Assembly: GCA_001692895.1 (NCBI GenBank)
Contig: KV748178.1
Span: 3,768,536-3,832,535, forward strand
Direction of reading: 5' to 3'
Source: Cenococcum geophilum 1.58
Lineage: Eukaryota > Ascomycota > Dothideomycetes > Gloniales > Gloniaceae
Length of the DNA stretch: 64,000 bases
Shown: positions 22,576-33,139 of the stretch, piece by piece
Layout of the letters: each line of letters opens with the position of its first letter
Numbering within the stretch: the first letter of the stretch is position 1
Position numbers and translations under genes: made by a program
The notes under the pieces: model-generated
What the model was told of the DNA's origin: nothing
Databases searched by the model: none
The model's input: the letters and a program-made list of their open reading frames with translations, nothing else

Positions 22576-24200
22576 CTACACTATAAAGCGGAAATACCTC
22601 TATTAAGAAGGCATCTGATAAAATATAAAGCCTATTAGATGCGTCTAGTATCCAGAATTACGGGGGAGTAACTGTTAGCTATAACGAACTAATACAGCTA
22701 GCAAAATGGCTCCGCTAGTCCAGCGAACCTTAGGCGCCCCTCTAGTAAACCCTTAATTAAATCCTCTAACGGCTAAGTAAAATCAAAAACAAGTATAACC
22801 CCCCCTTACCGGCGAACTGCACCTAGGCCGCTATAGCTGCGCTTTTATAGCATAGGGAACCTACCCCCCTTAAGTTAATAACCGGGCATATAATTATAAT
22901 ATAACCAAATATAGAATAAGCAGAGGGGCTTAGGGGACAATTAGAAATAGAAGTCCTTATAAAGATACGCAAAGAGGTCTACAATACTATTATAGTCCGA
23001 TACCTTAAGAGCGGAGATATTAAAGTTACCCTAAAGGACTAACAGGCAAAGGAATAAGCCGTAAGGGTAGGGGATAGGCTAGGAGAACGTATTGGCATAA
23101 AAGTACTCCGTGAGGATTACCTAGTTAAAGTCCTAGCGGTTCCTATAAGCCTTAGGGTAGAAAAGGGACGCTAGGCGGATAACATAGCAATTATATAGGA
23201 GATAGTAAGATAAACGGAACGCCTTATACCAGGACTCGAAATTACCCGAATTTAATAGCTTTAATAGGAAAATATAAACTAAGTATATAATAAGAATAAT
23301 GAGAGGATATAAGGGTTGCTAGAGACTCGCTAGGGAGACGCCGGACGAACGCATAGCTCCCTTATTATTAGCACACATACACCAGGAATATAAAAACTCC
23401 TTATCCAAAAAGGAATAATTATAAATGGCCTTATATATAACACAAGGCTCTATAACCATAGACTACGCCTAGAATAATGCTATTGTTATATATAATAGGG
23501 ACACACCTAATCTATATACGCAGCATAGGTGTGCTGCGGCTACTATACAGGCCCCTACGATACGAGATATTACTTAAATTAAGACTAAATAAAATGCGTA
23601 AACTGCCACTAAAGCACATATAAGGCGTGGGAGAGAGAAGACTGTATTAAATATAGGAGACGGAAGGCAAGGGCTTAATAGCTGCGGGAATAACTGCACG
23701 CTAGGTTATACAAATAGAAACAATAGGCGATAAGTTAGGGGGACGCAGGTACTTTCCTAGCGTTTCCTACCTTTAATACTAGAGGGCTAGGCCAGCCATC
23801 CTAAGCCTTAACGGGCTAGAAGCGACGCTGTGTAATATTACCAGACTAATTAGGGACATAAGGGTTACAGGGGACACAAGGGAGAGGACGCCCTATAGGA
23901 AGACCCCTATAGACAGCAACAGCAGGCTTAAGACCAGGACAATTAAGAATTAGACTTAATACGGCAAATATAACATTCGCAGCCGACCTATAAAGGGCAT
24001 ATAGCCGACCAGTAAGAACAGGGGAAGAACCAGTAATAATAACAGATTTAGATATAGAAGCGCTAACAGGAACACAAGACATGGAAATGGAAAGCTCTAT
24101 ATAAAATGAGTAGTAACTAAGGTATAGACACAAGAGATAGAAGCTCTAAATATCCTAAAGAAAGTGGAAACAGAAGAAGCGAGGAATAAAGGAGAGTTAA
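22576..24200 (+). pseudogene. LINE-1 ORF1 (nucleic-acid-binding protein)
   Basis: The start is uncertain. Central segments read GERIGIKVLREDYLVKVLAV (about 23,080-23,140) and SLIIS-HTPGI before KLLIQKGIIINGLIYNTRL. They are followed by CCHC zinc knuckles: VCCGYYTGPYDTRYY near 23,530 and KCVNCH-stop-STYKAWERED near 23,595 (family 'CANC...HkAWerrCP'). Several Cys and His residues are now Tyr. The gene precedes ORF2 closely. It would coat LINE RNA in the ribonucleoprotein. Confidence 0.75.
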
Positions 24201-27200
24201 AGGACCCTCGCCGGGGGTCCACCACCTATCCATTATATAGTATAACTGCGGCAACACAAACCACCGCCTTGCAAGGCCCCTACTAGATAGTCTAGACCTA
24301 GAGAAATACTATATCCTTGCTATACAAGAGCCGTATTATAATACCTTTATACAATTAACATACTGCCCCTAAGGATTCCAGCTCCTATATAAACCAAAAG
24401 CAGCCATACATATATGCTTTATAATCAGCAAGGCTATCAGCCTATCCTTATAGTTATAGCAGGCAGTTAACCTAGACATTATAGTTATAACAATCCAAAT
24501 ATATAGGGGACCGGTACAAATTATTAATATATATAACTCTAGGGTCAAAGGGGTCCTATAAACAGAGAATATTATATCGGCAATAAGCTTACTAAAAACC
24601 GAAGGTATAAAGTCTATCCTATTAGGAGATATAAACCTCCACCACCCGCGGTAGGGGGGTATCTATATTACTGTAGACCAATAGTTAGAGTACCTACTAA
24701 GAGCTATAGATATCTAGGGCCTTAAGCTAGCCACCCCCCTAGAAGCAATTACATGGTAATGAGGCACCGCCAGAAGTATAATTAACCTCATATTTATGGA
24801 CAAAGGCCTATACTAGAGACTTGAAAGGTACAACCCTGAAGAAAAATAGGCACTTACCCTAGACCATATCCTTATCTAAATATAGCTAGACCTAGATACC
24901 AAAGCGTAACTAAATAGAAAAAGATACGCAATAAGGAAGCTTAAGACAGACAGTTTCCTTAATATAGTTAAACAACAACTCCAAGATCTAGAAGAAATCC
25001 ACCCAATACCAAACGAGCGAGGCCTATTGACTACCCCTAAGGAAATCGACCAAAGACTAGAAAGGATCCAGGCAGCAATTAAAAATAGGCTGAAAGAGCA
25101 CTGCCCGATCTTAAAACCGGGCCCCTACACGCGATACATATAGTCCACACAATGCGCAGTTCTAGTTACCAGCTAATGACGAGCAAGAAGGAAATATATA
25201 AGCAGCCACAACCTTAAAAACAAGAGACGATATAAAGACATAAGAAACCAGCTAAAGAATACCCTAAAAAAAGAAGTAAGAAATAACTAGAGACGGTTTA
25301 TAAACGAGTATACTTCTAACCCAAGCCTCCCCCATAATAAGGGCCTTTAGGATATAGCGAAATGGGTAAAGAAAAAGGTAGGGCGCCTAGTAAAAGACCT
25401 ACACCTACCACCCCTATGAAGAGCAGGAGAATTATAGGCTATAAACGACAATAATAAGAAGGTAAAGATCCTTATAGAAAGGTTCTTCCCCTAACTAGCT
25501 CTAGTAGACCTTAGTAATATTATAGGCGAAACACCGGTAACTCGCCTATGGGTTAACAGTAATATAATAATAAAGGAAATAGCTAGAACTATTAGCCGCC
25601 TTTTAAATAATACAGTACTAGGACCAGATGGGATTCTAAATAAGGCCCTAAAAACCTATAGGCCACTTATAGCACTTTGGCTTGCAGATATAGCTAGAGC
25701 ATGCTTTGCTATAGGCTACTACCCACAACTTAGAAGATCTATAACGACGGTTATCCTACGAAAAGAAGGTAAAGCAGATTACTTAATCCTAGGAAGCTAC
25801 CGCCCTATTGCCTTAGAAAACACCCTTAGTAAGATCTTAGAAAGGGTAATAGCGGAATACATAGCAAACATAGTAGAGGAACACGCCCTACTACTATAAA
25901 GCTAAATAGGGGCAAGAAAGAACCGCTTAACACTATCAGCACTTACGCTACTTGCTACCACTATTAAATCTATATAGGCGATACAAAAGGACTTTATAGT
26001 ATTAATGCTTAGCCTAGACATTAGTGGTGCCTACAATAATATACCCTATAAGCGTCTCCTATATATCCTTAGGGCAAAGGGCTTCCTAAAATGGATTATA
26101 TAATTTGTCTAAGGGTTTATAGGCCAGAAAGAAACATTACTAATCTTTAGCGGATACCAGAGCCCCCCCATTGTAGTTGCAACAGGAATACTATAAGAAT
26201 TACCCCTCTCGCCTATACTCTTCCTTTTCTTTATAAGCAACCTACTTAACTCCTTTAAGGAAGGGGCGACCTAGGGGATAGGCTTCATTAACGACACAAA
26301 CCTAATTATATACGGGCTAACAGCCGCAGAGAACTGCAGAACACTAGAGAAAGCCTATAACACTTATATAGAGTAGGCAAAACGTTATAGAGTCTAATTC
26401 TCACCAGAGAAATACTAGCTAATCTATTTCATAAGAAAACGCAACTAATCTACAGATCTTTAGCATATAATTCGCATCTAAGGCTTTAGGGGTTAACTAG
26501 TTCAGGGCCTAAGGGTATTAGGAGTATAGGTAGACAGTAAGCTCCGGTGGAGCGCATATACGGCGCAAGCGGCCTATAAAGGCCAAGTACAGTTTATCGC
26601 TTTATCTAGGATTGTTAATTCTACATAGGGTCTATACTTCTAGAGGTCACGCCTACTATATATAGCAGTCGTCCAGCCAACCATAACATATAGATCCAGT
26701 ATCTGGGCCATTGGAGAAACTAAAAAGGGCCCCCCAAAATTACTCCTTAAACCACTTTAAAAGGTCCAAATAGCCTACCTCTAGAGTATTACAGGCGGGT
26801 ACAAGCAAACGGCCACAGCACTACTTAAGAAGAAATCCAATATTCCCCCCCTACAGTTATATATTAAAGCCGCTATAATATAAAGAACGCAAAATAAACG
26901 CAACTCTAATATTATAAAGTACATTAAGACACGCCTAAGTAAACTATAGAGGGACCCTAGGGTGCCCCGTAGGAGAATAAACCAATAACCCCAAAGTAGG
27001 GAAGAGATATTAGAGAAACAGGTAAAGAAAGCAGAAGAAGAATAGTGCCGCTTTAGGGCCCAGGCCCATATAGAGGAGAAAGGGAGACGCGTAAGAGGTT
27101 AGCAAAGATAACAGCAAGACAGAAAAAGGAGCTAAAGTAAAACACGCAAGAACGCTAGGAAACCATCTACCGTAATATAATACTGGTTGGACTAACGCTA

Positions 27201-27790
27201 AAGAGGTAAATAGGAGTTAAAGGTACAGAGGCTGACTTAGGTAAGATAAACCTAAGCCATAGCATAGTTAACGCTATAGGGGGTAAATACCTAAGGGCTC
27301 CGAGAAGGCCTAACAAAGGCAAAAAATATAATAGTAATACTCTTAAGAATAGGAATAATAGGACTAAAAGATTGGCTTTACTAGGTAGGTGTCCTAGTAG
27401 GTAGCCCAAGATATAAATGTGGCTAGCTAAGACAGACACCAAAACACGTAATACTGCTATGCCCCCTACGCACTAATTAAGAAATAATGCTCTTAGCAGC
27501 TAGCATAAAGAACTATAATACACTGCTCTTAATATAAAAAGGCCTTAAGGCGGTTACCTAGTGGCTTATTAGTTAAAATATGCTAAATTAGTTCCGGGTT
27601 GCAAGGGAAATGGTAATAAAAGGTAAGGGGGCGAGCAGCAGGTGCCCCCTAGTAACTCTATAGTAGTAGAGTAAAAGTTTATAATACTAGCGCGTCCATA
27701 GGCTTGTTACGGCAGTAGTGGTTCCCAAGGAGGTTAAACAGTAAGGTAGTAGAGCACCATAGGCGACTCACAGGCGCTAAAAACAGGCGA
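24190..27790 (+). pseudogene. LINE-1 ORF2 (endonuclease / reverse transcriptase)
   Basis: An APE-type endonuclease is at about 24,230-24,900: YNCGNTNHRLARPLL, AIQEPYYN (catalytic QEP intact), and LLGDINLHHP (the 'GDfNLHHP' motif). RT is at about 25,560-26,440: LGPDGILNKALK, LGSYRPIALENTLSKILERV, SLDISGAYNNI, and GFINDTNLIIYG where the family has 'FvDDvn'; the first catalytic Asp is Asn. The C-terminal zinc region near 27,415 reads KCG-stop-LRQTPKHVILLCP. There are fewer stops than in the gypsy elements. It would nick target DNA and reverse-transcribe the LINE RNA. Confidence 0.85.
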
Positions 27791-27919
27791 GTCCCAAAAG
27801 GCGGGGAGATGGATCACGGGGTTTTCTCATTTTTCTTAAATAGAGTTTTCTCCCCATATGTAAATAAGGAGTAGTCCGCGTGGGCCCAGTAGGGATCCAA
27901 ATCGGACGTTAAGCAATGA

Positions 27920-27948
27920 ATTATTATTATTATTATTATTATTAATAT
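27920..27948 (+). repeat. ATT-repeat 3' tail of LINE-1
   Basis: About nine TTA units ending the LINE and merging with the target duplication TTATTAATAT. Confidence 0.85.
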
Positions 27949-28105
27949 CTTTACTCTCTAATTAGCTATACTACTTATCTTTTTTACTTATCGCCGTAAT
28001 AATAAGGTTCTTAGCTTATATATATAATTTGCCTTAAATAGTAATATACTTATCCCTTTTTATAGTGTCGCGTTATATACAAACTATATAACTAGTAATA
28101 ATAAT
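27949..28105 (-). pseudogene. pol: integrase fragment of Gypsy-1b up to the deletion junction
   Basis: The minus strand matches Gypsy-1 from about 13,500 to 13,650. At about 28,105 the match jumps to Gypsy-1 8,020, marking a deletion of everything between. Confidence 0.7.
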
Positions 28106-29440
28106 ACTTTTACTAAATACCAGCCGTATATATATTTAATATTCCTATACTATTACTTATTTAGCGCCCAATATATCCTTATAGAGTATTTCTTATTTTT
28201 TTTTTACCTTTGGCGCTTAGTATATACTATATTAGTTATTTATATATATAATTTACAATAATATATAATACGCTAAGTGTCTTAGGTTAACTCTTAGCTT
28301 ATCTTTATCCTTAAGTTTAAACCTCTATCTAACTAGTTTGGCTACTAGCCTATTATTAGTAGGTACTAAGATTTACTATTTATCTCTTTAGTCCTCTAAT
28401 TGTCTTTTTAAGTCTCTTAATATTATAATTAAGGCTCCTTAGATATAACCCATCTATTATTCTAATATTGCTTAGTCTATAATAGCTTATTTATCTAGCT
28501 ATATATAAAAATCTTCCCACTTATTATTATGCCGCTACTTTTAGTACAGTTCTATAAGTATATACAATCTATCTATAAGAAGGTATCTCTTTATTACTAC
28601 ATTATTATAACCTTTAGTGTGTTGTTTTTTAAACTTAGTAGAGATTCTAAAGTCCTCTTCTTATTCGATTTCTTATAACCATTTCGCCCTTAGCGTGCCA
28701 ATCTTTAGCCTATCTATAATTTTTCTAATAGGTACTCTATCCCTTAATTATCCTAGTATTTTAAGCTTATAGTTTTAATTCTATTCTTGCTACGCGTAAA
28801 TTCTTTCTCTAAATTCCTTTTTGCTTTCTTCTAGTCTATATTTAGCTAATAAATCCTTAAAGTCTTCTTACTTCTTAATTATAGTATTAACTTTTTATCC
28901 TTTAGGCTGAATACTTTATTTACCTACTACCTTTTAGCATTCCTTATATAGGGCCCTTATTTTTTTTTTTAGTTTTGGTTTCTTAGGAACTTTCTTCCCG
29001 TATTTATTAATTTATCTTTAAACTAAGCTATTACTCTACTCTATCGGTATTCTTCCATTATAGGTCCTTAAGCTCCTCTTATCTTATTTTAAGAATCTTA
29101 AATTTTTAGCTTTTTACCTTTATTAAGTGCTAAAGTGGCTCGCTATTCTACTTCTCTTGCGTCTTATAAGTTAATATATATTATGTCTAACGGAGTCTTA
29201 ATCCCTATTGCTGTTTTAGTTTCTATAGCCGTCTCAGCCTCTACCTCTATTAGTGCGTCCTTAAGGTCTATATATTCCTAGTAAATCGATTTTATTGCCT
29301 TGTTATTGCTGCTAATAATTTAATAATCTTAATCCTTGGATTCTATTACTCTTTAGTAAAATTAGTGCGCAAAAACTTTCTCCGCTAACTGCTAGCTAAA
29401 TATATCGTTTACTAGTCTTATTTCCTTTACCACGTAGTTA
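28106..29440 (-). pseudogene. gag-protease linker region of Gypsy-1b
   Basis: Homologous on the minus strand to Gypsy-1 6,450-8,020, for example 28,300-28,480 against 7,640-7,850. Stop-filled, no domain recognised. Confidence 0.65.
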
Positions 29441-30400
29441 CTTTAACTACCTATATAGTCTCTAGTAAAATAACCTTATTTTTTATAATTTATATAAGCT
29501 CCGTCTTTAAACTACTTTTCTTACTATAGAGTCCGCCCAAACATCTTTTACTACTAAAATCCTTAGTTTAGCCTCTGCTCCTTAGTCCTTTAATTACTTA
29601 ATCCTTAACCTTTAGGTTTTTATAGTTTCTTTAATACCGCTTAAGTCTATTAGCTCTACGCTATATTATAGTTTAAATACCTATTACGTCTTCTTTATAT
29701 ACATTGGTCCTTATTATATTCTACTAAATTTATCACTTTAGTATAGCCAGTTATCTACTTTAATAGCTTACTTAATTAATTCTCTTATATTCCTTAGGTC
29801 GTCTATTAATATTATAGTAGCTCAAACTTTAGCCTTTAGTCCCCTTCTATATTACGCCATTAACGCCCCTTAGTTTTACTTAGTCTACGCTATTAGTATC
29901 TAGAACTACATTATATAGTCTATTACTAATCCCCTCTATATAAGTTAATATAATTTCCCTTTAGCCGTTACTTTTAATTCTAAATTCTCCGTATATTTAT
30001 ATTAGTCTACTAGCAAATTCTTCCTAGTTTAAGAATATATACTGCGCCTCTAGGTTAGTAGTTACTAATCTATTAGCCTATATCTTTATAAGATAAGGTT
30101 AAAACCACTCTAATACCTTACCCGTTAAGAATAGTCCTATATACGCTACTTAGTCCACTAATTCTACTAGCTTAGTTCCTTTATATTAGATCTTTAGCTT
30201 TATTTATATAAGGAATCTCTTTAGCTTATATTTTTCTTTTAAGGATTTTTTAAATTAATAGTATCTTAATTTCCCCCCTCTTTATATCTTAAAGTTGCTA
30301 AAGTAGTACCTAATTATTAGTATTATTTTATTCCATAACACTTCTAAATTAGTTTATTATAACTACTTGCAAGTTACTGTCCTTTATGCTAATATCTCCT
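29441..30400 (-). pseudogene. gag: gag of Gypsy-1b
   Basis: Minus-strand counterpart of Gypsy-1 gag. The zinc knuckle near 29,500-29,450 reads YINYKK-stop-GYFTRDY, so Cys and His positions are changed to Tyr. More diverged from Gypsy-1 than RIP alone explains, with many non C/T differences. Confidence 0.7.
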
Positions 30401-30500
30401 CTAGATCCTAAAGTAGTTGCTACCGTTAATAGCGTTATAACTAATGCTTTAGGTAGTATATTATTCGACTTTACTAAATACTATAACTAGGTAGTAAATA

Positions 30501-31153
30501 TATAATAAAGCCTTATAGGAAATACTACAGTAAACTTATAAATAGGCTAGATATATAGGTAAATAAAAAGTTAATAACGTAAATATAACTAGTAGAGTAG
30601 GTTGCCTAATAGATTAACTTTAATTATATTCTAAAAGTTACTATAAAGAAGAGAACTATCTAGGTAGGGACTGTAATCCTTTAAGTATATAATCCTGCGC
30701 CTAAGAAATATACTAAGTACGTTAGTATATTAGTATATTAATACGTCCTATATTCTAAACTTATAATATAACTATCTATATAACTTAGCTACCTTTTATC
30801 CTATAGCTTAATCGGTTCTAGTACCTCCTATACCATTTTAACTAACCTATTTATATCCCTTTTTAGTAGTAGTACTACTACTAATTGTTCGTACTAACTT
30901 AATAGCACGAGTGAGTCGTATCCACGGGCACGAAATACATGTAGTATCGTATGCTTGTTTGGATGGTGACTGTCGATTGTATGAAGCAGACTACGTGGTC
31001 TATATACTGATGCACCTCCCCCCTGATTAGTCAGTGCTTCATAAGTGCACCAGACGCGTAAGCGAGTGGTTGGTGCACTGAACGCGTAAACGCGTAAGCA
31101 CGCGTTTGGTATAACAGGTGCTGTAATTATACACTAATATAAGGTCTATAATA
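30501..31153 (-). repeat. 5' LTR of Gypsy-1b, split by a solo copia LTR
   Basis: On the minus strand it starts TATTATAGACCTTATATTAG at 31,153, matching the Gypsy-1 LTR start, and ends CTTTATTATA at 30,501. About 400 bp without the inserted 30,886-31,138. GTAAA at 31,154-31,158 would be its target duplication; the partner is not found. Confidence 0.75.
30886..31133 (-). repeat. solo LTR of the Copia-1 family
   Basis: 248 bp, TGTTCGTACT...TTATACA, flanked by the perfect duplication CTAAT (30,881-30,885 and 31,134-31,138). It is the same family as 2,037-2,305. A solo LTR arises by recombination between the two LTRs of a full element. It is nearly free of RIP changes although it sits in a RIP-degraded LTR. 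Confidence 0.9.
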
Positions 31154-31158
31154 GTAAA

Positions 31159-31589
31159 GGTACTACTTTATAAATAAAGTATATAATTTCTTCTTTTCTA
31201 GTTACTAAATATTCTAGTATTCTAATATAGTCTATTACTTCTTAAATAATAACTTAATACTTACTATTAGAGCTAATAAGTGCTTTATAGTCTTAGAGTA
31301 TGCCCTAGCTATTTTAAGTATATATATAGCTTATATATAAAGTTATATATAGTTTTACCTTAGAGAGACCTATATAAAATAGAAACCGCTATTATATACT
31401 ATTTTAACCCTTACCCTCCTTATCCTTTTTATCCTCCTTCTATAATATACTAAATTTGGGTTAAACCTAAATATTTATTTAGTTAGATTTTATACTGGTT
31501 ACCTAATTACCTTACGTGCTACCCTATTAAATTTGCGACCTTAAATCCTACCCTTACTACTTAAATACTACTCCCTACCTACCGCCTAA
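31159..31589 (+). other. AT-rich stretch upstream of the Helitron gene
   Basis: No gene seen. It lies between the Gypsy-1b LTR and the Helitron start codon. It may hold the Helitron 5' end, but I cannot place a 5' TC terminus. Confidence 0.35.
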
Positions 31590-31944
31590 ATGCCTTCCAA
31601 TCGTATATTTTGCACCGCCTATAGGTAGTATTATTCTTCCGCTAACTTTATAACAAATCGTTTTAGAGCTCTATATAAAACCTATAACTCTTATAGGGTT
31701 AATCCCTTTTATTCTCTTTTTACTTACTACCTTTCTAACTCTATATACAGGAGAAAAGAAAGGGATAGTCTTAATAATGACCTTTAGTGGACTTTCCGCA
31801 GCCTATAAACCAAACTATAATCGCTACTACTTCTACTGCTTCTGCCACTGCTTCTCCCTCTATACCGCCTATATTAATCTAGCTGCGACCTATTATAGTC
31901 TGCCCTATTGCAGAGTAGCTAGATTATGGTCCTATTACTATAGT
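31590..31944 (+). pseudogene. Helitron protein, N-terminal zinc-finger part
   Basis: The ATG at 31,590 starts MPSNRIFCTAYR-stop-YYSSANFITN, which fits the CxxC-type finger that opens fungal Helitron Rep proteins, with later Cys as Tyr. Toward 31,890-31,944 another frame continues IIVCPIAE...LDYG, so a frameshift or an intron lies between. A 45-bp unit here is repeated just after the Gypsy-A insertion (44,025 on). Confidence 0.6.
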
Positions 31945-32278
31945 TGTAACGGGACTAGCTTAGTTATAGTAGGAATGTCTCGGTAAAACACTTAACAGAT
32001 AAATTCCGACGCTTTAACTAAATTCTGCCAGCTTAATTAACTTCTACTAAATTCTGCTAGATTAATCGAATTCTACTAAAGTCCGTTAAAGACCGCGTGT
32101 GTATATACGCACGCATTGACCACCAAGCCCCTAACTATTTAATTATATAATTCTCTTGTTATTTCTTTCTCTTTTTTATGTAACGTCTTATTCTTAGCAA
32201 GAGCTATATACCCTTAGATTTAGATAGAATTTATATTATTCCTTTAAATCTTCCCTAAAGTCTTTTTACGCCCTTATA
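31945..32278 (+). repeat. 5' LTR of Gypsy-A copy 1
   Basis: 334 bp, starts TGTAACGGGACTAG, ends CCCTTATA. It contains degenerate internal repeats of CTAAATTCTGCTAG near 32,010-32,085. Confidence 0.9.
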
Positions 32279-32289
32279 TTACGTTATGT

Positions 32290-32694
32290 TAAAATAATTA
32301 CTATTAAAATAGTAAACAAACTCGAACCCTTCGCGTTAACTATAAGTATTATAGCCCTAGTTAGGGAACAGTTAACCATAATATAATAGTCCTTTATGGA
32401 TGCTTTGGCCTAATAGCGAGCGATATTAGAAGCTTAGTACTAGTAATTAATAGGAGTAATTTACAAAGAACTCTATAACCTTAAAGCACTTACGTTAAAG
32501 ACCCTAATAGTAACACCGATAAATAAAATTAAAATAACTATATATAAACCTAACCCATTAAATACAAACCCTAAACTAGTAACGGCAGCTTAATCTATAC
32601 CTATAATAAACCTAATACCTACTATAAAATCTAAAAAGCTCTCTAACCCTTTAATATTTAATAGGAATTAAAATAACCTACGTCCCTTTATAAC
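32290..32694 (+). pseudogene. gag: gag of Gypsy-A copy 1, N-terminal part
   Basis: Reads LEPFALTISIIALVREQL near 32,320 and continues to NLRPFIT at the Copia-4 insertion. The second part is 38,769-39,600. Its counterpart in copy 2 is 49,935-50,330. Confidence 0.75.
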
Positions 32695-32861
32695 TGTCGG
32701 GAATGAGGCAATTTGTCGTCACGTGTCGCCGCGGCACTAGCGTGGCGAGGAGCCTTAGGCTCCTCGCCCTTCCTTATTCTAATTAATAAGCTTTATTAAC
32801 CAACATCACTATAACCCTACTTAAATAGTCGTTATTAGTGAGTCACCCTATATAACTAACA
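32695..32861 (+). repeat. 5' LTR of Copia-4
   Basis: 167 bp, TGTCGGGAAT...CTAACA. About 41 bp shorter than the 3' LTR because it has one copy of a 20-bp unit that the 3' LTR has three times. The following CTAATCAGTGG is the candidate primer-binding position. Confidence 0.9.
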
Positions 32862-33139
32862 CTAATCAGTGGTTGAATATATAGTTAACTATAGAGCAGC
32901 TAGGTTTTTAAATAGAAGAGATAGTCTCGTGTAGGGGTGCTATATACGCTCATATAGAATAGATCCCGGCGATACCGTGCTACCTTAGACTTGCGGAAAA
33001 CTAGTAATAGAAGTGTTATTAAGTACTAGGAGATACTAAGTTGCGTTTATTACGCAGAACAACCGCGTTTACGAAGATTTGGTTAAGTACTTTAGGTTAG
33101 AAGTGTCACTAAACCTAAGGTCCTAAGTTAACGTCTAAA

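Larger units (their letters stand above)
22375..27938 (+). mobile_element. LINE-1: near full-length Tad1-type non-LTR retrotransposon
   Basis: About 5.56 kb, flanked by the target duplication TTATTAATAT (22,365-22,374 and 27,939-27,948) and ending in an ATT-repeat tail, as expected of target-primed reverse transcription. Two plus-strand frames, ORF1 and ORF2. The first ~200 bp and last ~170 bp are almost unmutated, while the coding part has moderate RIP. Confidence 0.9.
19800..31153 (-). mobile_element. Gypsy-1b: diverged, internally deleted relative of Gypsy-1
   Basis: The minus strand follows Gypsy-1 from its 5' LTR (31,153-30,501) through gag (about 30,400-29,440) and the gag-protease linker. 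It then jumps at about 28,105 directly to the end of integrase and the chromodomain region and on to the antisense-frame region near 19,830. Protease, RT, RNase H and most integrase are missing. The element is interrupted by a pogo transposon, a LINE and a solo LTR. No 3' LTR is seen at the left; that end is uncertain. Confidence 0.75.

Noticed and set aside
23846-24133. 95-codon minus-strand open frame
   Set aside because: It lies antisense to LINE-1 ORF1, whose plus-strand frame carries the recognisable zinc knuckles nearby.
27167-27442. 91-codon minus-strand open frame
   Set aside because: Antisense to the C-terminal part of LINE-1 ORF2; leucine-rich composition typical of a shadow frame.
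31777-31986. 69-codon open frame at the Helitron / Gypsy-A border
   Set aside because: It runs from Helitron DNA into the inserted LTR, so it cannot be an original gene.
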